Shown here: one piece after another, positions 45,301 to 57,750 of the stretch
How positions within the stretch are numbered: the first letter of the stretch is position 1
Layout: every line of letters begins with the position of its first letter
Assembly (NCBI GenBank): GCA_037176905.1
Contig: JBBBWG010026723.1
Span: 1-58,406, forward strand
Direction: 5' to 3'
DNA: 58,406 nucleotides
Source: Azolla pinnata
Lineage: Eukaryota > Streptophyta > Polypodiopsida > Salviniales > Salviniaceae
The notes under the pieces: model-generated
What the model saw: the letters and a program-made list of their open reading frames with translations, nothing else
Told to the model about the DNA's origin: nothing
The model's database searches: none
Program-made: the position numbers and the translations under genes

Positions 45301-48300
45301 CAAGTAAAAATAAAAAACCATGAACTATATTTCAGAAGAAGGTCACATAGCTGAAGCAAATCTAGATGATAATCAATAAGTGCCATAAAGAACTGGAATA
45401 CAAAGGCTCAATACCTTCTCTTTTCTGATGAGTTTACAACCAGCAAGGGGTCCAATTGCAGTAAAAACCTCAGCAAGCAGTGCTTCTGTAACTTTCGGAT
45501 GGATATTGCCAACATACCTGCATTCAAAAAAGTGCATGATGGATAATCAAAATAAAACTTGTAATGTTAAGCCAAACGTCTATAAATGATCTCCTAAGGT
45601 AAAATATTCTAAGCTTTATTTCATTTGCAACAAAAATGAGCACATGGTATTCAGTCCTATAAGCTTATTGGTCAGGTGAGATGATTTCTCCAAATAACAA
45701 CTATGACATCTAGTAAGCAAACCTGACCCTCAAAGAAAACAAGGTCGAAAACTTTGAAATAAAATAGAATCCCAAAAAAAAATAAAGCTGCTTGTTGCAA
45801 ACTCACACACTGCGGCATGAAGTAGCATCAAATCCTGGTGGTAGATTTCCACTGGGGATTGGCTCTATCTGCAAAAAAAAAATCCCCGGAAAAAAGGGAA
45901 AAAAAAATAAAAAATTGCAGGCACAAATAAAAAGAAATACATTACACAACTAAAAAGAAATACATTCCCTTTCAAGGATGAACAGAGAAGAAGAATACAT
46001 AAAAGAAAATAAAAGCCCTCCCAAACAAACAAAAATCCACATCAAATGTACGTACGCACTGTTCAAGGTAAAGCTCATCCTGTCTATTTGACATAGACAT
46101 GCATTGTGTTCTTTCAAGAGACATTAACTAGGAAGCAGACACGAACTCACAACACAAAGGTCTAAATAGTATATGAAGATCAACACTTTCTTTAGCCAAT
46201 GGCCATCAATTACTACTGAAATGCAATGTCAGCACTCCATTAATTTCTTCGGTGCCCAATTACATATATTTGTTTGTGAAATAAGTGAAGTCACATATAA
46301 TCCTGCACAAAAAGAGCAAATACCTACAAATTCTGCTGACTTGCTATTTCTAATTGTTTGTTGGACAAGGGAATCTCTATCTTCTGGGATAACTCAGAAA
46401 GTGGTCTTACAGCATTCATTAATGCATTGAAAACACACCTGCGTTCAAATATGTTAAAAGAGATGCATATGATGAAGCACACAGCTTCTACACATCTTTA
46501 GCCTCTGATAAGCGCTATAATAATAAAATAAAAATCATAATAGATGGCCTATTTATTGCCCTATTTCCTACTTCATTGGCAAAACTTATTGCTTATTTGT
46601 TTTCTACTCCATCTTCTGTTGTACTTCAGTGCTGATCTTTTTTCTTTTCTTTTCGCCTATTTTCATCGTGTTTCCATGTACTTTGTAACTTCTCCGTGTT
46701 CTATGTTGGCATCATGAGGATCTGATATTATGTAATTCTTAGAGGCGCCAAAACAGAGATTTCAATAAACCTAAAATTAGTACTTTTTATGTTATGCACC
46801 GATTCTACCTCACATAAACACTGATTGGGTATAACGGGATTTTTGGGAGGCAACAATTAAAGGCGTCTAGATTAAGATGCGCATACATGCAGCACGTGTG
46901 CATCTTAAGCGTCTAAGTTTAGGATGGCATATCTACTACCAGATTAATCACAGACTGCGAAAGTGATGGAACAAGACAAGTTAAAGAAAGTGAACTCAGA
47001 AACTCTATAAATCTTAAACACTTTGAATTATGAGAAACTCTATAAATCTGAATGAGACGGAAGACAATGCTAAAACGAAAAGAAAGAACAATCATTCTTA
47101 TTTACGTCTGTCTGGAATAGATTCTCTCATATTTTTCAAAACTTGCAACATATATCCTAATTCAACATATTCTATTCCATGATTCATATTCAGCCTGTAA
47201 CTAAGCTGGTCAATATTTCAAAACATTTCTTGTGGTGGATTTCTTTCCATATCATCAAAAATCAAGACCTGAATGTAGAGTTTCGTGCATTAAGTTCTTG
47301 CAAGGTTCCAGCTCTTCTTTGAATAATACGTTTTCTTGGCCTCTTGTTTCCATTAAATTATAAATTCGGCTTCAGATATAGGCGAACAGGTTTCATAGTG
47401 AATCCCCCAAATTTTGGACATTTACCCTCGGAGTACTCCATCATGCAAACTAATCTCTTGTAAATATTTAGAATAAATAGCTAGATTTCTCTTTTCTCTA
47501 CGCTTTTAGTTACGCTAAATAACATAAAAATTTGGGTAGGACATATTTAAATTCACTTTCAAATAGCATAGGCAAATCATCCTGTTAATTTAGCTTTCAT
47601 TTTAGTCAGAGGAAAGAGAGAAAAACAATATGAAAGCTTTACTTCACAGAAGCCAGTCTATTTTCTTTTCAAAATCAAAAAAGAGAGAATTATGGGAAAA
47701 CCAGTCTCTCATCCATTTTTCCATTAAAAAATAAAGCAATAGTGCGTATTGAGGTTTAGATCTTGATCATTTGTGTTCTCGTCCAAGAAAAGATCAAGGA
47801 TGGAGTGTTAGCTTCCTTAATATTTTTTAGTTGTCGATCACTTTCAGCAGCTTTCAAGCAAGGATCGCGTAAAGAAGTTTCTTTTGCTCTCAATCGTTAC
47901 ATAGCTTCGCAAAGAATAACGGAATACTGAGGCTTGGCTCTCCATTTTTTATGTTCTCGATCTATCTGAATAGATTTCACGAAAAGATGGAATATCGAAG
48001 CTTAGTTCTCGATTTTTTTCATTCTTGATCTATTTCAGTAGCTCGTTTCGCTTTACCCTACACTTCTTTCATTTCCCGTGGTTCTTTTACCTGGTTTACC
48101 TTTTCTTCTTTACCGAAGGAAAGAAATACAAGAGGAAAAGCAACGCACAAAATGGCAATTTATCTTCTTCCTCAAGAATCATTTTTTCTGTCTCTACTCT
48201 TCAAGGTTACGGCTTTTCTTAAGTTGTGAAGAAAAGAGCGAGCTTTATTGAGCAAGAAGTATTGTCAGTGAATTTCAAAAATATCCGGAGGAAGAGCCAA

Positions 48301-48618
48301 AGGAAACTAGCCGCTCTTCCTATGCAAAGAAAGGGAGGGAGAGAAAGAGAAAAAGGAAGTAGGGTTAGGGTTAGGAACCTGAGACATGGCCGCGAGGAGA
48401 GCCGGATGATAGAGCGCAGCAGCTTGCTGCTGAATCATGGCCTGCTGGATGATGGCTTGCTGTTGCTTGAGAAGATGCTGCTGCTGCTGAAGCTGAAGCT
48501 GAATCTGTTGATGTGTCAGGTGTTGCTGTTGCTGATGCTGCTGCTGCTGCTGCTGCTGCTGTTGATCTCTTCCGCTGGAAGAAGAAGAAGAAGCGGAAGA
48601 AGGATTTACAGCGAACAT
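42352..48618 (-). CDS. UBP1-type oligouridylate-binding protein with three RRMs
   Basis: Twelve exons on the minus strand: 48379-48618, 45807-45868, 45415-45517, 44690-44766, 44535-44596, 44359-44446, 43778-43853, 43663-43693, 43454-43591, 43079-43170, 42821-42994 and 42352-42612. They encode 467 aa. Residues 1-80 are Gln-rich and end in [11 protein letters not shown], typical of UBP1. RRM1 has VYVGNI (101-106) and SSYGFVDY (136-143). RRM2 has NIFVGDL and [11 protein letters not shown]3 has TVYVGNL and KGFGFVRY. The C-terminus has [11 protein letters not shown] and [12 protein letters not shown], as in plant UBP1. These nuclear and stress-granule proteins bind U-rich introns and 3' UTRs and affect splicing and mRNA stability. 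The 2.5 kb first intron begins with two CCCTAA units. The start ATG at 48618 is the only one in frame upstream of the Gln tract. RBP45/47 relatives are less likely given the C-terminus. Confidence 0.93.
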
Positions 48619-49400
48619 GGCGAAGGCGAAGGCGAAGGCGATGGCGATGGCGATGGCGATGGGAAGGTTTCTCTTCTGTGTGACAGAAGAAGAAGAAGAA
48701 GAAGAAGAAGAAGAAGCAAAAAGAAAAGGACAAAAAATCGGGAGCCTCTTTTTCTTCCATTTTTAACAATAATAATAATAATAAGTATTTGTTTTGTTTT
48801 TTGGTTTTTGTTTTAAAATCAAGAATGTTTAACGATTGATAATATTTAATAACAATAATAATAATAAAGTATTAGTTTTGTTTTCTAATTCGTTTTTTTT
48901 GGTCTGTTTTTTCCACTTTTCACAAAAATAAGTTTTTTTTGCCTGTTTTCTTGTTTTCTCTATTTCTTTTCCGAAAAATAAATAATTAATTGGCAACCAT
49001 TTGGTTATCGTATTTTTATTTTTATTCTTATTTTTATTCTTATTTTTATTTTTATTCTTATTCTTATTCTTATTCTTATTATCATCATTATCATTATTAT
49101 ATTATTTCGATTATTTTTGTTTTCGTATTTCCATTATGTAGCCTAATTTACTGAGCAGCTTATTATTTATTTATGTTTATTTATTTATTTTTGCCCACTT
49201 ATTTATTGCTATTCTCATTTCTTTTTCTTTTATTTAATTTCTCGATTACTTCTTTTTTTCTTTTTATGCCTTTTTTTCCCCCCCCCTAAATTTTCCTTTT
49301 TTACACGCTAATCTTTTTCATTTCTTGCTACTTAATTTTTTATTGTTTTTTAATTCATTTTTATTTTTATAAATGTTTTCTTTTTGGAAACGTGATCCTA
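48619..49400. other. UBP1-type promoter region, AT-rich with microsatellites
   Basis: Directly upstream of the start codon are GGCGAA/GGCGAT hexamers (48618-48660) and a GAA run (48686-48715). Farther up are AATAAT and TTATTT/TTATTC runs (49010-49080). I cannot place a convincing TATA box among so many AT words. Confidence 0.5.
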
Positions 49401-49459
49401 GACTGAAAGCGAAGCCAGACTCACACAAAGAGTTACAGTTTCTCATTATAAGACCAATT

Positions 49460-49705
49460 GTGGGATTAGAGGCGTTCTTAGGGTATGATTAGTGATTAGG
49501 GTTAGATTAGCAACGTACTTAGGCAGGATTCACAACATGAACATCATTAGTGATGTACTTAGGGCAGAATTAGTGACGTAGTTAAGCCAAGATCTACGAC
49601 ATGTTTTAAGGCATGATTCGCTTGTATTTAGGGCAGGATTCGCAGCATACTTAGGGCAGGATTTGTGGCGTATTTAGGGCAAGATTAGTGACATAATTGG
49701 GGATT
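49460..49705 (+). repeat. About 30 bp degenerate repeat (TACTTAGGGCAGGATT)
   Basis: The words GTACTTAGGGCAGGATT, TTAGTGACGTA and GCGTATTTAGGGCARGATT recur about eight times with drift. GGGTTAG-like motifs near 49495 mark its start. Confidence 0.7.
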
Positions 49706-52700
49706 GTCATTCATTGTATCTAACACATCTTAATCTAACTTGAATAGAGTCACTTGGTACTCTACATCTTCTAGATATCACACATGAAAATACCCATTTT
49801 AAGGGAGTGTTAAAATGTGAGCCAAAGCATAATGACCACATACATTCTTATATATAATATCTCCTTTTAAACTTGACGACAAAACCAACTATTTATGAAA
49901 ATCGTACTAAGAGAAAAAAATTTGGTTTGTACGTTAGTATGGTTGAATATAATTTTAGATTCACGTCTCTATGTCTCACCCTAAATTTATTTCTAATAGG
50001 CGTTTATCTCTCTGCTAAAATTATCGTTGAGGGATGCTTTAAATGATTTAAGATCCTAATATTGCAACAAACAGTGGTTGGATTCGTATGATAGCAAGAG
50101 TGAGAGATCAAGAAGAACATTGCATTCCCCATAACACAAATAAATTCAGAACTTAACACTAGAATAATTTAAAGGTTAAGGGAGCATGCATCATGTGGTT
50201 CAAGAAACATGCATAAAAACGATCTCATACAAGCAGAGCCAAGTGAGCAAGAAGCATAGAGGGCAGTTGGCGTAGGCAATCAAATCTAAAGCAAAACACA
50301 TTATAGACAAGCAAGACTTGTGAGCAGTTATGTAAGTGCGATGGTGTGGATACAACAAGTTTGGAGTAAATGTTCCAATCTTCGAAGTGTGAATATGTAT
50401 GCGGTGGATGTAGAGTGATGAAGGGCAGGCAGCAAAGAGACAATTCAACTACACAGATGATGATCGATTCCAAGGTGGTCCAAGTATGTGACTACGGTGA
50501 CTAGATGCGCATGTGGCCACATCGTGTTGGTAGATTCAAGTTCTAAATGTTATGAAAACATATTCATGGACAATGGGTGATGCATTTGGAAGCTCTTTAA
50601 TGAGACCCAAACCTTTTCTTGAGAAATATGAAGGTCATTAAAAGACACTTTCGTTCAATACCATTCAATCTTCCGCACAGAGTGACAAGAAAAACAATGT
50701 TAAATAAACTATATACTAATGGATTATAAAGCTCTTATTAATTTTCACTTTTACAAACATTAAGAATGTTAATAATAATAAACTATATTCGTTTTCTGGA
50801 ATTCTTTTTAAAAAGGTCAATGAAGCTTGGACAGAAATAGTGTATACATTGTGAGGATGGTCTAAAAACATTCGAGGACTTAGATGCTACTTTCATTTGA
50901 CAGCTTGGTTTTCACAAGATTTGATCAATTATTAAGTTGCAACATAAATGGAATGATAGTTACTCAATTACAACATAAATAGAACTACACAACTCATGTA
51001 TACCTTTTGGGGTTTGCAGTCAACTATATTGTGCTTTTACTTATATTGTGAGAATGCAACATTTGTAGCACCCCTGAACCAATTCCTTTCTATAACTAAT
51101 GACTCTTGATCTTCTCCTTAAAAAAATCATCGAGAAACAATAAGCTCAATTCCTACAAGAGAGTAAATGGTTTATGTTACCAACAAGAGTTATAAGTGGT
51201 TGAAGTTGACTTACAACAAACGTGCAGGGCTCGTTAGGTCTTCTCAATGCATGTGCATAATGTGGATTACAGCTGGAAGTCTTTGGTAGGACATGAACAT
51301 TGAAATTCTGATAACAATTACCCCATGATTGACTTAACTAGTTGAGGTTTATCGATAAAGGCATCAAATTTGACCCATTAAGCGGTCATTTATTAGAGCA
51401 TCCAAACAATTATCAATTATTAAGATCTTATTTATGTAATTTGGCTTCTTTTAGGACACACATTCCCAAATCAAATGATAATTACTAACTTTGATATATT
51501 TAGATATAAAAAATATATATAATTCTTATCCAAAGCAATAGTTCTTTGCTTGTGGACTTGGTTGTCACATTAGAAATTCAGAGTGAAAGTCAAACTCAAG
51601 CTCGATTACGTGCATATTAGTCGATTGAGCCAAATATTTTCTTTAAGGAACCATAATATATTATGTTTTAGTTATCAATTTAACCATGAGTCTTGAAATT
51701 TGTAACACTAGGAGATTGTTTTACTTATAAATTCATATTAATATTAATATATTAAGTTTTTAGTGTTGAGACATCAACCATAATCATAGTCGATTTAGGA
51801 ATTAAATTGAAAGTTATTAAGACAAGGGTAGGACTTGAATTGGATGTATTAGTTTGTTATGCTCACCAACTTATGCATTCTACCGTGATTGGTTGGTATA
51901 ACGCATAAGTTTGCATGCTACTAGTCTTATTTTATGTATTTAATTATCTAGTCAAGTTGCAACTATATCTTACATCAATGATCAACCAACTATTAGTGGT
52001 ATATAGTATCAACTTCATGTGATTTCTTCCAAACTAGATATTCGACACTCTTTTCGAGATAACAGAAGGTTCGTAAGTAACAATGTACGTTTGAAACAAG
52101 ACAAGTCGATTACATGTTAAATCACTCCTATATTCTTCAAATATAGCTGGCTTAAGATAGGTTCAATTGATAAGATTGCTAATGTTCGGTGGTCTTCAAA
52201 TAAAAAATATGGCGCATAGCGCAATTTAACTATAACGTTGTCGGAGTTAACAAACTCATAATAATATATTGAGGTCTAAAGTTTGTCTGTATATATGTTG
52301 TTACAAACAAGGCAAGGGTTGGGGATGAGCATACACAGAGGTAGCTAGGCAATGAAGAAAAATCGAGTCCATTAACAAGTATATGATTGACTTGTATATG
52401 GTGCTACTATTTGCACACTTACATAATAACAAATAGATCTTGAATTTGTCACAAATATCAATAAAGTGAGAAGTTAAGAGTAATATAAGAATGCATACAC
52501 ATAATTTAGAAATAAAAGATAAAATAAACAAAAGCTATAGTTTTAACTGATGTGCTAGCAATTAACACTAAATTCTTTTAATATTGTCAAAGAGAAACTA
52601 ATTGACCCAACCACTAGTGAACTAACTAATTGTTATTATCATAGTAGTAACAAACTTAGAGCAACCAGTTACCATCATAATCATGATGATAACAAAACTA

Positions 52701-53580
52701 TAATAAAATAGGACAATTAAACCTAACTACTCGTAATAATAGTTATATGATAATAAAAAACATTGTAGTGAAATGTTATAAATATGGAGACCATACAAGG
52801 AAGAGGTATAAGGATTTTGATATTTATTGCTTTCTTGTATAGTCCACTTCGGTGAAGATGATGACGAGACTATTTCCTTTTTAACTACTTTTAACTTCCC
52901 AAATTCATACAATAGTCACCGCCCCCTACTTAAACGATGAGAAATAGATCAACAACATCCCATACCGCTGTGATAGAGAAGATCGCACCATGAATTGAGT
53001 CAAAGGTGATGAATGTGCTTGAATATCCAACTGTTAGAGTCTCCAAATATTAATTTTGTGGGGTGTCCCTTTTGTGATAGTAACTAGTATTCTTTTATAG
53101 ACTCAAACCCTAAGTTTGTGTATTTAGACTAGGGATTCCACATCGATGTCTTGATGCAGCTCATACTATCGATCTCACATCTCCTTGTTCTTTGATGTCG
53201 TGTTGCTCGTACTCTAAATCAGCTTGTTTATAAGTGGGCTGTAATTTTCGAAAAGGCATACGATATGCTAATTAGTTGTTAAGGATTTTGAGAAAGCCTC
53301 TTCAGATAGGGAGAAGATTAATATTTATATAACGTTGTCGTGTGTCTCTTCACACATGATATGAAACATAATAATTTTATATTAGCTTGTGGCGAGATTA
53401 AGGTTCGCAAGAGCTTCCAAAAGTATTTTATAACATGTGAATCGGGCAAGTACGGTGAAAGTTATGGATGAATGAAACTAGAAGACTTAGCGAGGCGGAA
53501 AAATGCGATATCTCACATGAGCAAGCGAGGTTCGGATCTAGTTGTAGAATATAAGCACTCCTTAAAACATAATTTTAATC
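49706..53580. other. Gene-poor AT-rich region
   Basis: About 3.9 kb with frequent stops in all frames. I recognise no protein, RNA gene or complete transposon. Old transposon remains are possible but cannot be shown by eye. Confidence 0.5.
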
Positions 53581-53938
53581 TGTGTTCTTCAGGGTGCTCT
53601 ATAGCGCTTTTTGCAGGGGGCGACTTTTTATAGTGCTCGGTGCGTCCACGTTTTGTAATTTTTCGAAAATGACTATGGACCGTATGTGGACGAGTGCGGA
53701 CCTTATGCGCAGACGAGTTCGGTTGTGTGTGGACGAATTCAGCGAAAGCGCATACGAATATGGCGGGCGAATGTGCAGATACGAATACGGTGACAACTCC
53801 TAAAATTAGCTAAAGGGCAAAAAACCTTTTTTTTTTTCTTCCTTCTGCCCCTGCTTTTTCTTTCATCTCGTTCCTTCTTCTTCTTCCCTTTCCTCTTGCA
53901 TGGCGGCAATCTCTGCTTGTTTGCGCATGTCCCTCCCT
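53581..53938 (+). other. Unassigned 73-codon frame and T-rich stretch
   Basis: A frame at 53582-53803 (73 aa) has no recognisable domain and no clear plant start context. I consider it unlikely to be a gene. It is followed by TTC-rich DNA. Confidence 0.25.
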
Positions 53939-53939
53939 C

Positions 53940-53957
53940 CCCTGCTCTTATAATAAT

Positions 53958-53999
<42 letters not shown>

Positions 54000-54300
54000 C
54001 CTTATGCATCTCTAGAGACCCATCAAACCCTAATCTGCTCTCTCTCCGTCGTCTCCCTTATGCATCTCTGGATACCCATCAACCCCTAATCTGCTCTCTC
54101 TCCGTCATCTCCCTTATGCATCTCTGGAGACCCATCAAACCCTAATCTGCTCTCTCTCCCAAATTCGCCCATCAAACCCTAATCTGCTCTCTCTCCCAAA
54201 TTCGCCCATCAAACCCTAATATGCTCTCTCTCCCAAATTCGCCCATCAAATCCTAATATGCTCTCTCTCCCAAATTCGCCCATCAAACCCTAATCTACTC
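53940..54300 (+). promoter_or_regulatory. Promoter-like CT/telo-box tandem array with no gene after it
   Basis: A TATAATAAT word (53949) is followed by a perfect (CT)n run (53960-53995). Three 56 bp units (TCTCCCTTATGCATCTCT then CCCATCAAACCCTAATCTG) and about four 37 bp units (CCCAAATTCGCCCATCAAAC then CCTAATCTGCTCTCTCT) follow. Every unit carries AAACCCTAA, the plant telo-box, beside CT-rich sequence, as in leaders of ribosomal-protein-type genes. No coding sequence follows within reach. Confidence 0.55.
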
Positions 54301-56950
54301 TCTTTCCTAAACTCTTAAAACCCTATTTTGAAGCCTTGTCAATCGGGGAAGCCTTGTGAACCTAATCTTGGGGATAGTTTGTAATCTCTTTTCTATTGTT
54401 AATGATTATTATTAAATTTTATTCATTTCAATTCTTTCAATAAACGAAACGTACGATTCCGGTATTCTCTGGTCGGAGGCCCCGGGTTCCTGCCTCAACT
54501 TTTACGTATCCTCGTCGTAATTTCGTGACAACACTCATAGGTTTCAAATCAATAACCTCATGATAATAATAAGAAAAAACTACAAATTAGATTGAATAAG
54601 GGCATTGATTGACAAAATTGTTTAGTAATATTATTTTTCTCATGAAAACATGTCCCCTAAGACTTGTAGCAACCTTGCTTATATAAGCTTTCTCATGCAC
54701 TTGGTTGTATGTGCATGCCCTTCATGCATGAAGAGCTTGAGCATAATTGCCACTTGGTACACATGCAATTATTTACAAATATAATAATTGATTACAATTT
54801 AGAATAATTTTGATATAATTATACTTTCAATAAAACTAATGTTTAATAAATATGAGGTACTAGGTTTATATCTCACTTGGCATGTATTTTGGTACGTTAA
54901 GCTTATATACTTGTGCTAGTTTCACACTAGTTGAAAGAACCGTGACATCATTCTCTAGTTGTCAACACACAAGTCGCAAGTCTAGATACTTGATTTCGCC
55001 AACAATATCTACTTTCACTACTTTGTCATTTCTTACACTTTGCCAGCTTGATGAAAGAATCTCTTACAATCAATTTCTCAATTATCCACAAAATCAACAT
55101 TGGGGCTCACAATTGATTCAGATAGCATCCTGATATTGTTCACCCCTTAAACAACAAAGAATTAATCAATTCCTCCAAAATATGCTCTAGAAAGGCATTA
55201 TTGAACTGTCTAAAAGTGATTAGGTGTAAGAACTGCACTTGGTTTGTAAAGATGATGGTTCCTCTCATTTCTTCATAGATTTCAGCCCCATAAACCAAAT
55301 CACTATTAATGACCTCTACCTTTGCCTTACATCGATGACCTTCTAGACAAGTTGGAGAAAATCTAGACACTTCATCTTGCTTGACTTGGCTTCGAGTTAT
55401 TAGCAAATCCCTACACTAGATCCTAAGGATGCCCACAAGATCATTTTTCGAACCTCGAGTGATCTCTTTCAATTTACTCGAATGCCTTTGGTCTCTCTAA
55501 TGCGAAATCACCATTTAATGTATAACAAACACCGTTTGTGACGATTTCTTTTTCTATCATAAAATCATTATTTCTTTGATTTTATATATACATAATGATG
55601 CTTTTTTATATCGAGATAGAAAAAGTTTCTTATCACTATCACGGCCCATTAAAATGTACATAGTGGTTTATGTGTGATTGCAAGTATCTATTATTCATGA
55701 TAACATTATATATCTTAAACTTTCAGTTAGTATAAGGTTTACCTTACATTTTAAAACGATCGATAACCTGATACATTGCTTAAAAGAATGACAACCCTTA
55801 AATACACTTATTAATGAGAATACTCTCTTAGAATATTAGGAGCCTAAGAGAATCACAATGGTAATGAATGGGGCTATATTATTAGACTTACCCCAAGATA
55901 TAACAAACGACCCTTTGGATTTTGTTCTCTTGAATAAAGATCAGAAGAAACCGAATATAAAGATTATGACACACTTCTACACGTGGACTTGGAATTGCTT
56001 TGGACACAAAGTTACAAGCCCTCTTGAAATTTAGGTGATATAATCAACATTTCAATCTAATAATTCAATTGGACCTACTAACCTATTTATGTGGTCCTCA
56101 GATTCCTGCTTTCGGGTGGATTCCCGAATGCTTAGCAGTGAGTTGCTGACTTGGGTGTCAAAATAAGAACTAAATCTCTCAGTGGAACATCATATTGCTC
56201 CCCCTTACTCTTTAACATCTGACAAAAATTGCTCAATTCGGAGTAGCTCGTGTCTCTCCTTAGCGAGCAAGGCGGTTGACTATCTTTGCTGGATTTCTCC
56301 CATATCATGCATCTACTCAACTTCGATGTGCCTTTCTACGGTCTGGAAGAGAAGGCTCAACAAGGGCCAAAAAGTTCCATGGTTTGTCCATCGTGTTGCT
56401 GGCATCGCGAGGTCGCAGAGTTCTATTGTGGATCCGGTGGAGCAAAGCAAAGCTCTTTTAAGCGAAAATCTCTCGGCGTTCTCCTGTGTCCATCGAAGCA
56501 GACGCTCAATGGATCGTCAACAAGGGATCGATGTCTCAGTTGGCGATATATGCAGTATGTCTGCATTTTTAGGGTTTTTAAACTGGTGCCAGGGTGCTCC
56601 ACAGCAATGGCATGCCCTTTGACTTTTTTTTTGCGCATTAAAAGATGCTTCGACATGTTGATGCTTTTCGCGGCAGGCTTGCGCTCGCATCGTTTCGCTC
56701 ACGACGATCGCATGCGTATCTCCATCCATCGATCCATCTAAGTTTAGCAGATATCTTATGGTTCTGGGCTCACCATCGACCGTTTATTTAGTTAGTTTTA
56801 TACATGGAAGCGCCATTCGTGTGGCAACATTCAAAGAATCTAAAGAAAGCTTGTAAGCTTTGGCGATGGAGCTTCCAATCTTTTTTCGTCGCGATTGCCT
56901 TGGACCACCGTAATGGGAAAAAGTCTTAAATCAGCGATGATGATAACGAT
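54301..56950. other. Gene-poor region with weak retroelement-like fragments
   Basis: No intact gene. Two minus-strand stretches (55140-55406 and 56132-56656) keep short open frames with Cys/His or charged residues, but I cannot match them to a family. Confidence 0.4.
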
Positions 56951-56951
56951 T

Positions 56952-56988
56952 GAGATCACTAAGCCCCTTAATTGGGCTTAGTGATCTC
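56952..56988. other. Perfect 15 bp hairpin
   Basis: GAGATCACTAAGCCC (56952-56966) is exactly complementary in reverse to 56974-56988, with a 7-nt loop. It sits between AT-rich DNA and a CA run. It could be the end of a small foldback element. Confidence 0.85.
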
Positions 56989-57006
56989 GATCTACTTACT
57001 ATCGAT

Positions 57007-57029
57007 CACACACACACACACACACACAC
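57007..57029. repeat. CA dinucleotide microsatellite
   Basis: Eleven CA units. Confidence 0.95.
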
Positions 57030-57750
57030 CAAGAATCTCTCCTATCACATGCTAATCACATTGTTAGTGGTTGCTAAATTAATCATCGCATTTGTGAGTT
57101 TGTCATTGTGAATTAGGTGGCATGATCCGCCATTTTGGTAGGCTACATCATGTAAGGCGTTTGTCATAATCGCGCCTTATTCGACTGGCATCTGCGAGTG
57201 GATGCAGAGCAGAGCTTAATCACTAGCCGAATCTCGGTGGCCAGAGACCAGCTTCTGCGAGAGTGGTTCGATCGATTTTCGCACGAAATGCCGCATACTC
57301 TCGAAACGCTAAGCACGATGTGATCGAGGAAGGAAGCACTTAACATGGGGAAGAAAGGTGGTGGATGCGAGAGCGCTTCTTTTTGTGCTTTTTTTTTTTT
57401 CTTTCTTTCAAATACAGAGACACGATCAAACGTGGCGTCAAATCTTCTGCTTCTTCTTCAATGCGCCTAAACGAAGATTTAACTAAATCACAGGCGACAT
57501 GATCTTTGAATCTCCATGTCTCAAGTCTTCTCTTTTAGTCCACCTAAAATCTTCTTCAAAAATGGGAAGAATGCTCCATCCATACATAGCCTACAGGAAC
57601 GTCTTCGATTCTTTTGTATCGCTTAAAAATGCCAGATGATGATCGTGGGCGCGTGAAGAAGTCATCGAGCGAGAATCATAGGGCTCACACAGTGCACGAA
57701 ATCAGCAGAAACGTGGAGTGCGAACATGGGTCTCTATACAGACCATACCC
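57030..57750. other. Spacer with no supported gene
   Basis: Short frames on both strands have no recognisable features. A T-run lies near 57391. Confidence 0.45.

Noticed and set aside
53550..54545. Possible solo LTR ending near TTCGTGACAACA
   Set aside because: I could not find a matching TG start, a target-site duplication, a primer-binding site or a second copy in the window.
55140..55406. Minus-strand frame with a CLEGHRCK segment, resembling a retroelement zinc knuckle
   Set aside because: It has only part of the Cys/His pattern and no adjacent protease or RT, so it is too weak to call.
56132..56656. Minus-strand charged frames that might be a decayed gene
   Set aside because: Stops occur in every frame and no family was recognised.
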